Positions 7,264-14,848 of a DNA stretch of 64,000 nucleotides are shown piece by piece. Below the pieces are notes generated by a model. The model did no database searches. It was not told where the DNA came from and saw nothing but the letters and a program-made list of their open reading frames with translations. Each line of letters opens with the position of its first letter. The stretch's first letter is position 1. This stretch comes from Streptomyces fumanus. GTDB taxonomy: Bacteria; Actinomycetota; Actinomycetes; Streptomycetales; Streptomycetaceae. The position numbers and the translations under genes were made by a program. Where the stretch lies: positions 1 through 64,000 of the forward strand of contig NZ_BNBI01000016.1 in assembly GCF_014655295.1 (NCBI RefSeq), in the 5' to 3' direction.

Positions 7264-8508
7264 CTACTCGGTGTCCTCGCCCTGGATGCCCAGGCCGGGC
7301 AGCAGGCCGGGGATGAGGGGCGGGAGGGTGACGTCCGGCTCGGGGACGGGCGTCTTGCTCCTGCTCCCGGTGGAGGGTGAGGTGGGGGTGCTCTCCTTCG
7401 GCGGGTCGAGCAGGCCGCCCGTGTTGCCGCCGAGCAGGCCCTCCTCGTCGCTGCCGGACGCGGAGGGCCGGCTGGGCCGGTCGCTGCCGGTCCGGCCGTG
7501 CTCGGCGGAGCCGTCGTCGCCGGTGCTGGGGGGCGCCGTACGGCTGCTGCCGGGGGTGTCCGTGGTGGCGGTCCCGGAGTCGCCCGGCCGCACGCTGTCC
7601 TGGTCGTCCTCGGCGGGCGGTTCGGGGAGCAGGGAGCGCAGCGGGGCGACGTCCTGCTCTATGGCGTCGAACACCGAGGTCACCTGCTCGCTGACGTCCC
7701 CGAGCTGGACCGGCAGCCGGTCGCGGAGGGCTCCCCAGGTCTCGCGGTGGGAGCGCGAGAAGGCGGAGAGGGTCCGCATCGGGCCGAGGGAGCCGGGGTC
7801 GCGGGCGTAGGCCGCGCTGAGCAGCCGGTGGCCCTCGGCGGCGTCGTGCCGCATGCCGGTGAGGGCGCGGCGGATCTCGCCGAGGGACTCGTGGTCGAGC
7901 TGTCCGCCGCGGTCGCGCTCCAGCAGCCGGCGGGCCTCGCTGAGCCGGGTGGACGCCTGGTCGAGGTAGGCGCGGCCGCGGTCGGTCTCGCCGTCGGCGA
8001 GGCCGAGCTTGAAGTCCTCGATGCCGCGCTTGAGGCCGTAGAGCGAGTCGCCGGGCAGGGCGTCGGTGCTGGCCGCGGCGACGGAGCCGAAGGCCCCGGC
8101 GGCCACGCCGACACTGAGCCCGCCCGCGGTGAGCCCCTTGGCCAGCCTGCTGCGGGGGCGGAGCCGCTTGAGCGGGGTCGCCCGGTGGGCGCCGCGGGAC
8201 CGCCGCTGCTCGGGCACCGATGGGTCGGTCGCCTCGCCCCGGGCGGTGCCCTCCTGGAGCATGGCCTCGAACGCGGCCACCAACTGGGCCCGCTGGACGG
8301 CCTTGACCTCGGGGTCCAGCGTGGGTTTGGGCAGCGCGTCGAGACCGGCGGCCAGGGCTACCAGGTGCCCTGGTCCGGTCGGGTCCGCGGCGGCCTCGGC
8401 CGGTGCCGGTCCGTCCGGCTGCTCGGCCGCCGTGTCCGGGTCGGACTGCTCCTCCAGAGCCTGGGCGAAGGCGTTCGCCCGCCGGTGCGCCGATACGTTC
8501 GCGATCAC
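7264..8508 (-). CDS. rsbN: RsbN, membrane anti-sigma factor for BldN (DUF5667 protein)
   Basis: This protein of about 414 residues is encoded directly downstream of bldN. It carries a cytoplasmic N-terminal part with the start IANVSAHRRANAFAQALEEQ, which binds the sigma factor. A single membrane helix follows near residues 122-147 (LAKGLTAGGLSVGVAAGAFG), then the extracytoplasmic DUF5667 region (PGDSLYGLKRGIEDF) and a long Ser/Pro/Gly-rich C-terminal tail. In S. coelicolor and S. venezuelae RsbN holds BldN inactive until aerial development. A GTG at 8517 is in frame, but GGAGG overlaps it, so the GTG at 8508 has the better spacing. The 220-bp gap to bldN may hold an internal promoter. Confidence 0.92.
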   Translation of the reverse strand: MIANVSAHRRANAFAQALEEQSDPDTAAEQPDGPAPAEAAADPTGPGHLVALAAGLDALPKPTLDPEVKAVQRAQLVAAFEAMLQEGTARGEATDPSVPEQRRSRGAHRATPLKRLRPRSRLAKGLTAGGLSVGVAAGAFGSVAAASTDALPGDSLYGLKRGIEDFKLGLADGETDRGRAYLDQASTRLSEARRLLERDRGGQLDHESLGEIRRALTGMRHDAAEGHRLLSAAYARDPGSLGPMRTLSAFSRSHRETWGALRDRLPVQLGDVSEQVTSVFDAIEQDVAPLRSLLPEPPAEDDQDSVRPGDSGTATTDTPGSSRTAPPSTGDDGSAEHGRTGSDRPSRPSASGSDEEGLLGGNTGGLLDPPKESTPTSPSTGSRSKTPVPEPDVTLPPLIPGLLPGLGIQGEDTE

Positions 8509-8728
8509 TGGCGGCACCTCCTCTCGTCATCACGGTCGACTCCCCAGGGGGCCTGAGGGTTCCACACCCTGCCCGCAAACCACACGAACGTGTGACAGGG
8601 GTCGGCCAGGATGTGACCACAGGGAGCCTGCATCCCGCACAACGAGCGGCGCGGCACTTGGGTTACGGACGGCGGGCAAGCCGTCGGAGGAGTCAACGGG
8701 CGGTAAGCGGTGGGTGATTCGGGGCAGG

Positions 8729-9508
8729 TCAGCGGGCGTCGTCGGGGAGCAGCCGGGCGAGGGTGCGCACGGCGCGGTACTGGAGGGTCTTGATGGCGCC
8801 CTCGTTCTTGCCCATCACGCGGGCGGTCTCGGCGACGGAGAGGCCCTGGAGGAAGCGGAGGGTCACGCACTCCTGCTGCTGGGGGTTGAGCCGGCGGACG
8901 GCGTCCAGCAGGGCGGCGTTGGAGAGGGACTCCAGGACGGAGTCCTCGGGGGAGCGCTCGACCTCGTTGGCGTCGAGCATCTCGCCGGTGGTGACCTCCA
9001 GCCGGAAGCGGCTGGACTTGAAGTGGTCGGCGACCAGGTTGCGGGCGATCGTCACCAGCCAGGCGCCGAAGTCGCGGCCCTGCCAGGTGAAGGTGCCGAT
9101 GCGGCGCAGGGCGCGCAGGAACGTCTCGCTGGTCAGGTCCTCGGCGGTGGCCTTGCCTCCCACGCGGTAGTAGATGTACCGGTACACGGTGTCGCTGTAC
9201 TGGTCGTAGAGGCGGCCGAAGGCGTCGGCCTCGCCGGCCTGGGCGCGCTCGACCAGGTCCATCATGCGGGCGCTGTCGCTGTCCGCGGCGGGGCGGCGCA
9301 CGGTCGTCCCCGGTGCGCGCCCGCGTCTGCCGACGGCGGCACTGCCGTCGGCCAGCGCGTAGCACGGGCCGGCGGGGGCGGTGGCCGCGGCGAGGGCGGG
9401 GACGGCGTACGCGGTGGGGACGAAGTCGCGCAGCAGGTCTTGGATCGATTTGACCGTTGCGCGCAGCGTAGCCAGGCCCGAGGCGTCAACCCCGACGTGT
9501 GGGTACAC
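8729..9508 (-). CDS. bldN: BldN, developmental ECF RNA polymerase sigma factor
   Basis: This 259-residue ECF sigma factor is needed for aerial mycelium formation and directs expression of chaplins and rodlins. Residues 1 to about 86 are the pro-sequence that is removed in S. coelicolor. Region 2 follows (DAFGRLYDQYSDTVYRYIYY, then DLTSETFLRAL), and region 4 has the recognition HTH LSVAETARVMGKNEGAIKTL. The start is GTG at 9508 with GGGAG 6 nt upstream. It is upstream of its anti-sigma gene rsbN on the same strand. Transcription is known to be repressed by BldD; a candidate inverted repeat is present in the long upstream region. Confidence 0.96.
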   Translation of the reverse strand: MYPHVGVDASGLATLRATVKSIQDLLRDFVPTAYAVPALAAATAPAGPCYALADGSAAVGRRGRAPGTTVRRPAADSDSARMMDLVERAQAGEADAFGRLYDQYSDTVYRYIYYRVGGKATAEDLTSETFLRALRRIGTFTWQGRDFGAWLVTIARNLVADHFKSSRFRLEVTTGEMLDANEVERSPEDSVLESLSNAALLDAVRRLNPQQQECVTLRFLQGLSVAETARVMGKNEGAIKTLQYRAVRTLARLLPDDAR

Positions 9509-9845
9509 GGGACTCCCAGAGGCAGAGCTTCCATCACGTGCAGTGCGGGACCTTTCACCCGTCGTAGCGACGGAAGGGTTCCGGATTGCGTCTGAGGAGA
9601 ATAACGCTTCGTACAGGCGCTGCTACACCCAGTTGCTCAAATCATCGATTACGTCGCTTGTGTAACCGATTGACGCCCGATCGGCTGTCTGAGCGTGATC
9701 GCTTCCTGATCGGTTCGGTTCGTCTTCCGGTTGGCCACGGAGCGTGTTGTGCCCGGGTGAGCGCGCGGGGACTGAGGGCCCGGTTCCGCGGGTACGTCAG
9801 AGGGATTGGCCACCGGGTACGTCACCGGAGTGGCCGCCGGGTCCG
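9509..9845 (-). promoter_or_regulatory. bldN upstream regulatory region
   Basis: This 337-bp gap contains no gene and is noticeably AT-richer around 9590-9730 than its surroundings, as expected for a regulated promoter region. It holds the inverted-repeat-like sequence TTACGTCGCTTGTGTAA at 9649-9665. Its TTAC and GTAA ends resemble a BldD half-site pair, but the spacing is 2 nt longer than the consensus I remember. bldN is a known BldD target. Confidence 0.45.
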
Positions 9846-10769
9846 TCAGTGGCGGCGGCGGTGCAGGGCGATCGCCGCCGCGGTGCCGCCGGCCACCGCG
9901 CCGACGCCGGCCGCCGCGGGGATGCCGACCTTGGCGGCCTTGCGGCCGGTGCGGTAGTCCCGTAGCCGCCAGTCCAGTTGCCGCGCGTGTTTGCGCAGTT
10001 TGGCGTCGGGATTGATCGCGTAGGGGTGGCCGACCAGCGACAGCATCGGGATGTCGTTGTGCGAGTCGCTGTAGGCGGCGCAGCGGCCCAGGTCCAGGCC
10101 CTCCGCGGCGGCCAGGGCGCGCACCGCCTCCGCCTTGGCCGGGCCGTGCAGCGGCTCGCCGACCAGCCTGCCGGTGTAGACGCCGTCGACGGACTCGGCG
10201 ACCGTGCCCAGCGCGCCGGTCAGGCCCAGCCGGCGGGCGATCACCTGGGCGATCTCCACCGGGGCGGCGGTGACCAGCCAGACCTTCTGGCCCGCGTCCA
10301 GGTGCGCCTGGGCGAGCGCGCGGGTGCCGGGCCAGATCCGCTCGGCCATGTACTCGTCGTAGATCTCCTCGCCGATCGACTTCAGCTCGGAGACGCGGTG
10401 GCCCTTGACGATGGAGAGGGCCGAGTCGCGGGCCTCCTGCATGTGCTCGGGGTCCTCGACGCCGGCCAGCCGGAACCACGCCTGCTGCCAGGCGAACCGG
10501 GCCAGGTCCCGGGTCTCGAAGAACTTGCGCTTGTACAGGCCCCGGCCGAAGTGGAAGAGGGCGGCGCCCTGCATCACCGTGTTGTCCAGGTCGAAGAAGG
10601 CGGCCGCCCGCTCGTCGCCGTGGACCGGGAAGTCCGGTTCCTCGGCGGTGGGCGGGGCGGGGGCGTCCTGGGCGGATTTGCGGGCTGCCTCAGCCGAAGC
10701 CTCGCCGGCCAGCACGCTGCGCGCGGTGGCGGAGCGCCTACGGGGAGAGAGCCATCCGAGAGCGGCCAT
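9846..10769 (-). CDS. HAD-IB family phosphatase (SerB-like)
   Basis: This 307-residue protein is a HAD subfamily IB hydrolase. Motif I is AAFFDLDNTVMQGAALF near residues 60-75, with the DxDxT signature (DLDNT). The cap spans the YKRKFFETRDLARFA region. Motif II is the WLVTAAP segment, motif III lies in GEPLHGPAKAEAV, and motif IV is AYSDSHNDIPML. A hydrophobic helix near the C-terminus (GIPAAAGVGAVAGGTAAAIAL) suggests membrane anchoring. The start at 10769 is chosen because the -10 box TATGCT lies 7 nt upstream; an ATG 12 nt earlier would sit on that box. Phosphoserine or a lipid phosphate are possible substrates. Confidence 0.87.
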   Translation of the reverse strand: MAALGWLSPRRRSATARSVLAGEASAEAARKSAQDAPAPPTAEEPDFPVHGDERAAAFFDLDNTVMQGAALFHFGRGLYKRKFFETRDLARFAWQQAWFRLAGVEDPEHMQEARDSALSIVKGHRVSELKSIGEEIYDEYMAERIWPGTRALAQAHLDAGQKVWLVTAAPVEIAQVIARRLGLTGALGTVAESVDGVYTGRLVGEPLHGPAKAEAVRALAAAEGLDLGRCAAYSDSHNDIPMLSLVGHPYAINPDAKLRKHARQLDWRLRDYRTGRKAAKVGIPAAAGVGAVAGGTAAAIALHRRRH

Positions 10770-10776
10770 GCTCGTG

Positions 10777-10782
10777 AGCATA
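10777..10782 (-). promoter_or_regulatory. Candidate -10 box, leaderless (HAD-IB gene)
   Basis: TATGCT on the minus strand ends 7 nt before the ATG at 10769, which settles the choice between two nearby ATGs. Confidence 0.5.
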
Positions 10783-10874
10783 GTCAGTCTGTTCGGACGG
10801 TTCGGAGCCGAGAGGTGGGGAGGCCGTGAACTCCGCGCGACCGGTCCGGTGCGGGACGCGCGAGAATGGCCCGT

Positions 10875-11162
10875 ATGAGCCCCGTCTTCCGCAGAAAGAC
10901 GCCGCCGCGTCCTGAGCATCACCTGGTCACCCTCATCCGCAAGCCCGGCTGCCATCTGTGTGATGACGCACAGCAGGTGGTCGAGAAGGTCTGCGCCGAG
11001 CTCGGCGTCCCGTGGGAGGCGAAGGACATCACCGAGGACCGGAGCCTGTACGACGCGTACTGGGAGCAGATCCCGGTGGTCCTCGTCGACGGCCGGCAGC
11101 ACACCTTCTGGCGTGTGAACGAGGAGCGGCTGCGCAGGGCACTGACCGACCAGTCCGAGTAG
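10875..11162 (+). CDS. Glutaredoxin-like family protein (DUF836 type)
   Basis: This 95-residue thioredoxin-fold protein has the redox motif CHLC in KPGCHLCDDAQQVVEKV (about 25-40), a cis-proline in QIPVVLVDG, and helix 3 ending NEERLRRALTDQ. Its size and CxxC position fit the DUF836/glutaredoxin-like family, which reduces protein disulfides in the cytoplasm. An in-frame ATG at 10866 is possible, but MSPVFRRK at 10875 is the usual start, and a weak -10 (GAGAAT) is 7 nt upstream. Its place beside rex and the heme genes fits a redox-linked neighbourhood. Confidence 0.88.
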   Translation: MSPVFRRKTPPRPEHHLVTLIRKPGCHLCDDAQQVVEKVCAELGVPWEAKDITEDRSLYDAYWEQIPVVLVDGRQHTFWRVNEERLRRALTDQSE

Positions 11163-11297
11163 TCCGGATGGTCGCTTAGGATCGATGGCGACTTGGTCTC
11201 GGGGGCGTTGATCGTGAGGAGCGTGTGCGGCTTTGCCCCCAATGAGAGAGGAACGCGTGTGCGGGCGCGCCGGTTCCCGGCGAATGCGCCGGGGGCG

Positions 11298-11313
11298 CGT
11301 GACCCCGGTCACG
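11298..11313. promoter_or_regulatory. Inverted repeat upstream of the Rex operator
   Basis: The arms CGTGACC and GGTCACG are separated by CC (7-2-7). It lies 26 bp upstream of the Rex site and could be a second protein-binding site acting on the rex-hem operon. Confidence 0.4.
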
Positions 11314-11339
11314 TTGGCCGGGCAAATCGGACACCATCT

Positions 11340-11368
11340 TTGTGCACGCGTTCACAAAGACATAGCCT
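11340..11368 (+). promoter_or_regulatory. Rex operator (ROP) overlapping the rex promoter
   Basis: TTGTGCACGCGTTCACAA at 11340-11357 matches the Rex consensus TTGTGnnnnnnTTCACAA. Its left edge is also a plausible -35 (TTGTGC), followed after 17 nt by the -10 TAGCCT at 11363-11368. Rex bound here at low NADH/NAD+ would block RNA polymerase, so the rex-hemACD operon would be induced when NADH rises. Confidence 0.93.
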
Positions 11369-11436
11369 GCATTCGACGGGGCGGTCATGTAGGGACGTAT
11401 GACCGCCTACAGCCCCGCTCTACCCGCAGGAGCACC

Positions 11437-12198
11437 GTGGCAACTGGCCGAACACACCGACCGGCGACCCGCAGCCGAGGGATTCCCGAGGCCACCGTCG
11501 CCCGGCTTCCGCTGTACCTCCGAGCCCTCACCGCGCTCTCGGAGCGCTCGGTGCCCACGGTCTCGTCCGAGGAACTGGCGGCAGCGGCGGGAGTCAACTC
11601 CGCGAAGCTGCGCAAGGACTTCTCCTACCTCGGTTCGTACGGGACCCGGGGCGTCGGCTACGACGTCGAGTATCTCGTCTACCAGATCTCCCGTGAACTC
11701 GGCCTGACCCAGGACTGGCCGGTTGTGATCGTAGGAATCGGCAACCTCGGGGCCGCGCTGGCCAACTACGGCGGCTTCGCCTCGCGGGGTTTCCGGGTCG
11801 CCGCGCTGATAGACGCCGATCCGGCAATGGCCGGAAAGCCGGTGGCCGGCATCCCCGTGCAGCACACCGACGACCTGGAGCGGATCATCCAGGACAACGG
11901 CGTCTCCATCGGCGTGATCGCCACCCCGGCCGGCGCCGCCCAGCAGGTCTGCGACCGGCTCGTGGCCGCCGGTGTCACCTCCATCCTGAACTTCGCGCCG
12001 ACCGTGCTGAACGTCCCGGACGGCGTCGACGTGCGCAAGGTCGACCTCTCCATCGAGCTGCAGATCCTCGCCTTCCACGAGCAGCGCAAGGCCGGCGAGG
12101 AGGCCGCCGCGGCCGACACCGCCGTGGCGCCCGCCGCCCGCAGGCAGCCCGCCGACAAGGGACCCGACGGGGACGTGCCCGCCGTGATGCCGGCATGA
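11437..12198 (+). CDS. rex: Redox-sensing transcriptional repressor Rex
   Basis: This 253-residue NADH-sensing repressor binds ROP sites at low NADH and leaves DNA when NADH rises, inducing respiratory and heme genes. A winged helix N-terminal domain (VSSEELAAAAGVNSAKLRKD, about 50-70) precedes a Rossmann domain with GIGNLGAALANY (GxGxxG, about 100-110) and DADPAMAGKPV. A C-terminal helix IELQILAFHEQRK swaps between subunits. The start is GTG at 11437 with GCAGGAG upstream; longer reading would cross the operator. The stop overlaps the hemA ATG by 4 bp (ATGA), so translation is coupled. Confidence 0.97.
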   Translation: MATGRTHRPATRSRGIPEATVARLPLYLRALTALSERSVPTVSSEELAAAAGVNSAKLRKDFSYLGSYGTRGVGYDVEYLVYQISRELGLTQDWPVVIVGIGNLGAALANYGGFASRGFRVAALIDADPAMAGKPVAGIPVQHTDDLERIIQDNGVSIGVIATPAGAAQQVCDRLVAAGVTSILNFAPTVLNVPDGVDVRKVDLSIELQILAFHEQRKAGEEAAAADTAVAPAARRQPADKGPDGDVPAVMPA

Positions 12199-13892
12199 GT
12201 CTCCTCGTCGTCGGCCTCAGCCACCGCAGCGCCCCGGTCAGCGTCCTGGAACGGGCCTCGCTCAGCGCGGATGCCCAGGTCAAGCTGCTCCAGGACACCG
12301 TCGCCGCCGAGCCGGCCGCCGAGGCCGGGGTACTGGCCACCTGCAACCGCATCGAGCTCTACGCCGACGTGGACAAGTTCCACGCCGGGGTCGCCGAGCT
12401 GTCCACGCTGCTCGCCCAGCACAGCGGCGTCGGCCTGGACGAGCTGACCCCGCACCTGTACGTGCACTACGAGGACCGGGCCGTCCACCACCTGTTCTCG
12501 GTGGCCTGCGGCCTGGACTCGATGGTCGTCGGCGAGGGGCAGATCCTCGGCCAGATCAAGGACGCCCTGGCCCGGGCACAGGAACTGCACACCGCCGGCC
12601 GTCTGCTCAACGACCTCTTCCAGCAGGCCCTGCGGGTCGGCAAGCGCGCCCACTCCGAGACCGGCATCGACCGCGCCGGACAGTCCCTGGTCACCTTCGG
12701 CCTGGAGCAACTGGCCGCCGGCGGTGACGTGCGGAGCTGGGCCCGCGGCAAGAAGGCCCTGGTCATCGGCGCCGGGTCGATGTCCTCGCTGGCCGCCGCC
12801 ACGCTGGCGCGGTCCGGGGTCGCCGAGGTCGTGGTCGCCAACCGCACCTTCGAGCGCGCCGAGCGGCTCGCCCGCGTCCTCACCGAGGGCGACGACACCG
12901 CGGTGACGGCCCGCGCGGTGCCGATGGACGCCGTCGCCGACGAACTGACACGTGCCGACGTCGCCGTCTCCTGTACCGGCGCGACCGGGCTGGTCCTGGG
13001 CGTGGACACCGTGGTCGCCGCCGTCGAGGACCGCACCGGGGAGCGCGTCGCGCTCGCCGAGGCCCCCCGCCCGGCCGCCGTTCCCGAGCAGTCCCCGGCG
13101 CCCGCCGCCGAGGAGGGCTGCCCGCTCGACCTGAGCGCCGTACCGACCGGCTTCTCCGTCCTGGGCGAGGCCGCCGTGGCCGGCCTGGACGCGGCGGCGC
13201 TGGAGCAGCACGCCGCCTGGGTGGCCGGCGGCACCGCCGTGGACCGCGCCCGCGAGGCCGGACGCCCCGGCCCCGAGGACGACGCCGAGCTGATCGCCGC
13301 GCTGGCCGCCACCGCCGCCCGCACCGGCCGGGTGCCCGAGCTGCGCCGGCCCGAGCCGGTCGCCGGGGTGCCGCGCCCGCGGCCCGCGCTGTTCCTGCTC
13401 GACCTCGCCATGCCGCGCGACATCGACGCCGCCGTGCACCAACTGGCCGGGGTACGGCTGGTCGACATCGAGTCGCTCGCCGAAGCCTCCGCCGACGCCC
13501 CCATGGCCGCCGACGTCGACCAGGTCCGGCGGATCGTCGCCGACGAGGTCGCCGCCTTCGGGGCCGCCCAGCGGGCCGCGCACATCACCCCGACCGTGGT
13601 CGCCCTGCGCAGCATGGCCGCCGAGGTGGTCGCCGGTGAGCTGGCCCGCCTCGAGGGACGGCTGCCCGGCCTGGACGACAAGCACCGCGCGGAGATCACG
13701 CAGACCGTCCGGCGCGTGGTCGACAAGCTGCTGCACGCGCCGACTGTGCGGGTCAAGCAGCTCGCGGCCGAGCCCGGCGGCGCCGGGTACGCGGACGCGC
13801 TGCGCACCCTGTTCGACCTCGGTCCCGAGACGGTGGCCTCCGTCTCCCGGGCCGGGAACAGCACCACCGGAGAGAACCGAGGGCCGGCATGA
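12195..13892 (+). CDS. hemA: Glutamyl-tRNA reductase
   Basis: This 565-residue enzyme reduces glutamyl-tRNA(Glu) to glutamate-1-semialdehyde with NADPH, the first step of C5 tetrapyrrole synthesis. The catalytic cysteine is in the conserved ATCNRIELYADVDKFH (about 50). The substrate-binding region is CGLDSMVVGEGQILGQIK and the NADPH Rossmann motif is ALVIGAGSMSSLAA. LDLAMPRDID belongs to the conserved C-terminal part. An Ala/Pro-rich insertion of about 100 residues near 290-390 is typical of streptomycete HemA and makes it longer than the usual 420 residues. It overlaps rex upstream and hemC downstream by 4 bp each, within the Rex-controlled operon. Confidence 0.97.
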   Translation: MSLLVVGLSHRSAPVSVLERASLSADAQVKLLQDTVAAEPAAEAGVLATCNRIELYADVDKFHAGVAELSTLLAQHSGVGLDELTPHLYVHYEDRAVHHLFSVACGLDSMVVGEGQILGQIKDALARAQELHTAGRLLNDLFQQALRVGKRAHSETGIDRAGQSLVTFGLEQLAAGGDVRSWARGKKALVIGAGSMSSLAAATLARSGVAEVVVANRTFERAERLARVLTEGDDTAVTARAVPMDAVADELTRADVAVSCTGATGLVLGVDTVVAAVEDRTGERVALAEAPRPAAVPEQSPAPAAEEGCPLDLSAVPTGFSVLGEAAVAGLDAAALEQHAAWVAGGTAVDRAREAGRPGPEDDAELIAALAATAARTGRVPELRRPEPVAGVPRPRPALFLLDLAMPRDIDAAVHQLAGVRLVDIESLAEASADAPMAADVDQVRRIVADEVAAFGAAQRAAHITPTVVALRSMAAEVVAGELARLEGRLPGLDDKHRAEITQTVRRVVDKLLHAPTVRVKQLAAEPGGAGYADALRTLFDLGPETVASVSRAGNSTTGENRGPA

Positions 13893-14848
13893 CTGAGAAG
13901 GCACTGAGGCTGGGGACCAGGCGCAGCAAGCTCGCCATGGCCCAGTCCGGGCAGGTGGCGGACGCCGTGAGCCAGGTGACCGGACGGCCCGTCGAACTGG
14001 TCGAGATCACCACGTACGGCGATGTGTCGCGGGAGCAGCTCGCGCAGATCGGCGGCACGGGCGTGTTCGTGGCCGCGCTGCGCGAGGCGCTGCTGCGGGG
14101 TGAGGTCGACTTCGCGGTTCATTCGCTGAAGGACCTGCCCACCGCGCAGCCCGACGGCCTGGTCCTGGCCGCCGTACCCGAGCGCGAGGACCCGCGCGAC
14201 GTGATCGTCGCCCGGGACGCGCTGAAGTTCACCGACCTGCCCCGGGGGGCGCGCATCGGTACCGGTGCGCCCCGGCGCATGGCCCAGTTGAACGCGTACG
14301 CCCGGACGCACGGACTGGACATCGAGACCGTCCCGATCCGGGGCAACGTCGACACCCGCATCGGATACGTCCGCGGCGGCGAGCTGGACGCCGTCGTACT
14401 GGCCGCCGCCGGGCTGAACCGGATCGGCCGGATCGACGAGGTGACCGACTTCCTGTCGGTCGACACGGTGTTGCCCGCCCCCGGCCAGGGGGCCCTGGCG
14501 ATCGAATGCCCCGCGCACGACGCGGAGCTGATCGCCGCGCTCGGCGAACTCGACGACCCGTTCACGCGGGCCGCCGTCACCGCCGAGCGGTCACTGCTCG
14601 CCGCCCTGGAAGCCGGTTGCAGCGCGCCCGTCGGCGCGTTGGCCGACTTGCTGGCCGACGGGCAGATTGTCAAGGAAATGCGCCTGCGCGGCGTCGTCGG
14701 CACCACCGACGGCTCGACGCTGGTGCAGTTGTCCACCACCGGTCCCGTGCCCGAGACGCACGAGGCGGCACTGGCACTCGGTCGCGAACTCGCCACCGAG
14801 ATGCTCGCCCAGGGCGCGGCCGGTCTGATGGGGGAGCGAGAACATTGA
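13889..14848 (+). CDS. hemC: Hydroxymethylbilane synthase (porphobilinogen deaminase)
   Basis: This 319-residue enzyme condenses four porphobilinogen units into hydroxymethylbilane. The opening LRLGTRRSKLAMAQSGQVAD, FAVHSLKDLPT (with the catalytic Asp region nearby), RGNVDTR and LPAPGQGALAIE are all conserved. The dipyrromethane cofactor cysteine is in LEAGCSAPVGALA near 245. It starts with an ATGA overlap from hemA and ends overlapping the TTG start of hemD by 3 nt, showing tight coupling. Confidence 0.97.
   Translation: MTEKALRLGTRRSKLAMAQSGQVADAVSQVTGRPVELVEITTYGDVSREQLAQIGGTGVFVAALREALLRGEVDFAVHSLKDLPTAQPDGLVLAAVPEREDPRDVIVARDALKFTDLPRGARIGTGAPRRMAQLNAYARTHGLDIETVPIRGNVDTRIGYVRGGELDAVVLAAAGLNRIGRIDEVTDFLSVDTVLPAPGQGALAIECPAHDAELIAALGELDDPFTRAAVTAERSLLAALEAGCSAPVGALADLLADGQIVKEMRLRGVVGTTDGSTLVQLSTTGPVPETHEAALALGRELATEMLAQGAAGLMGEREH

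Noticed and set aside
9649..9665. Firm call of a BldD operator upstream of bldN
   Set aside because: The half-sites look right, but their spacing is 2 nt longer than the consensus I recall, so only a candidate is listed.
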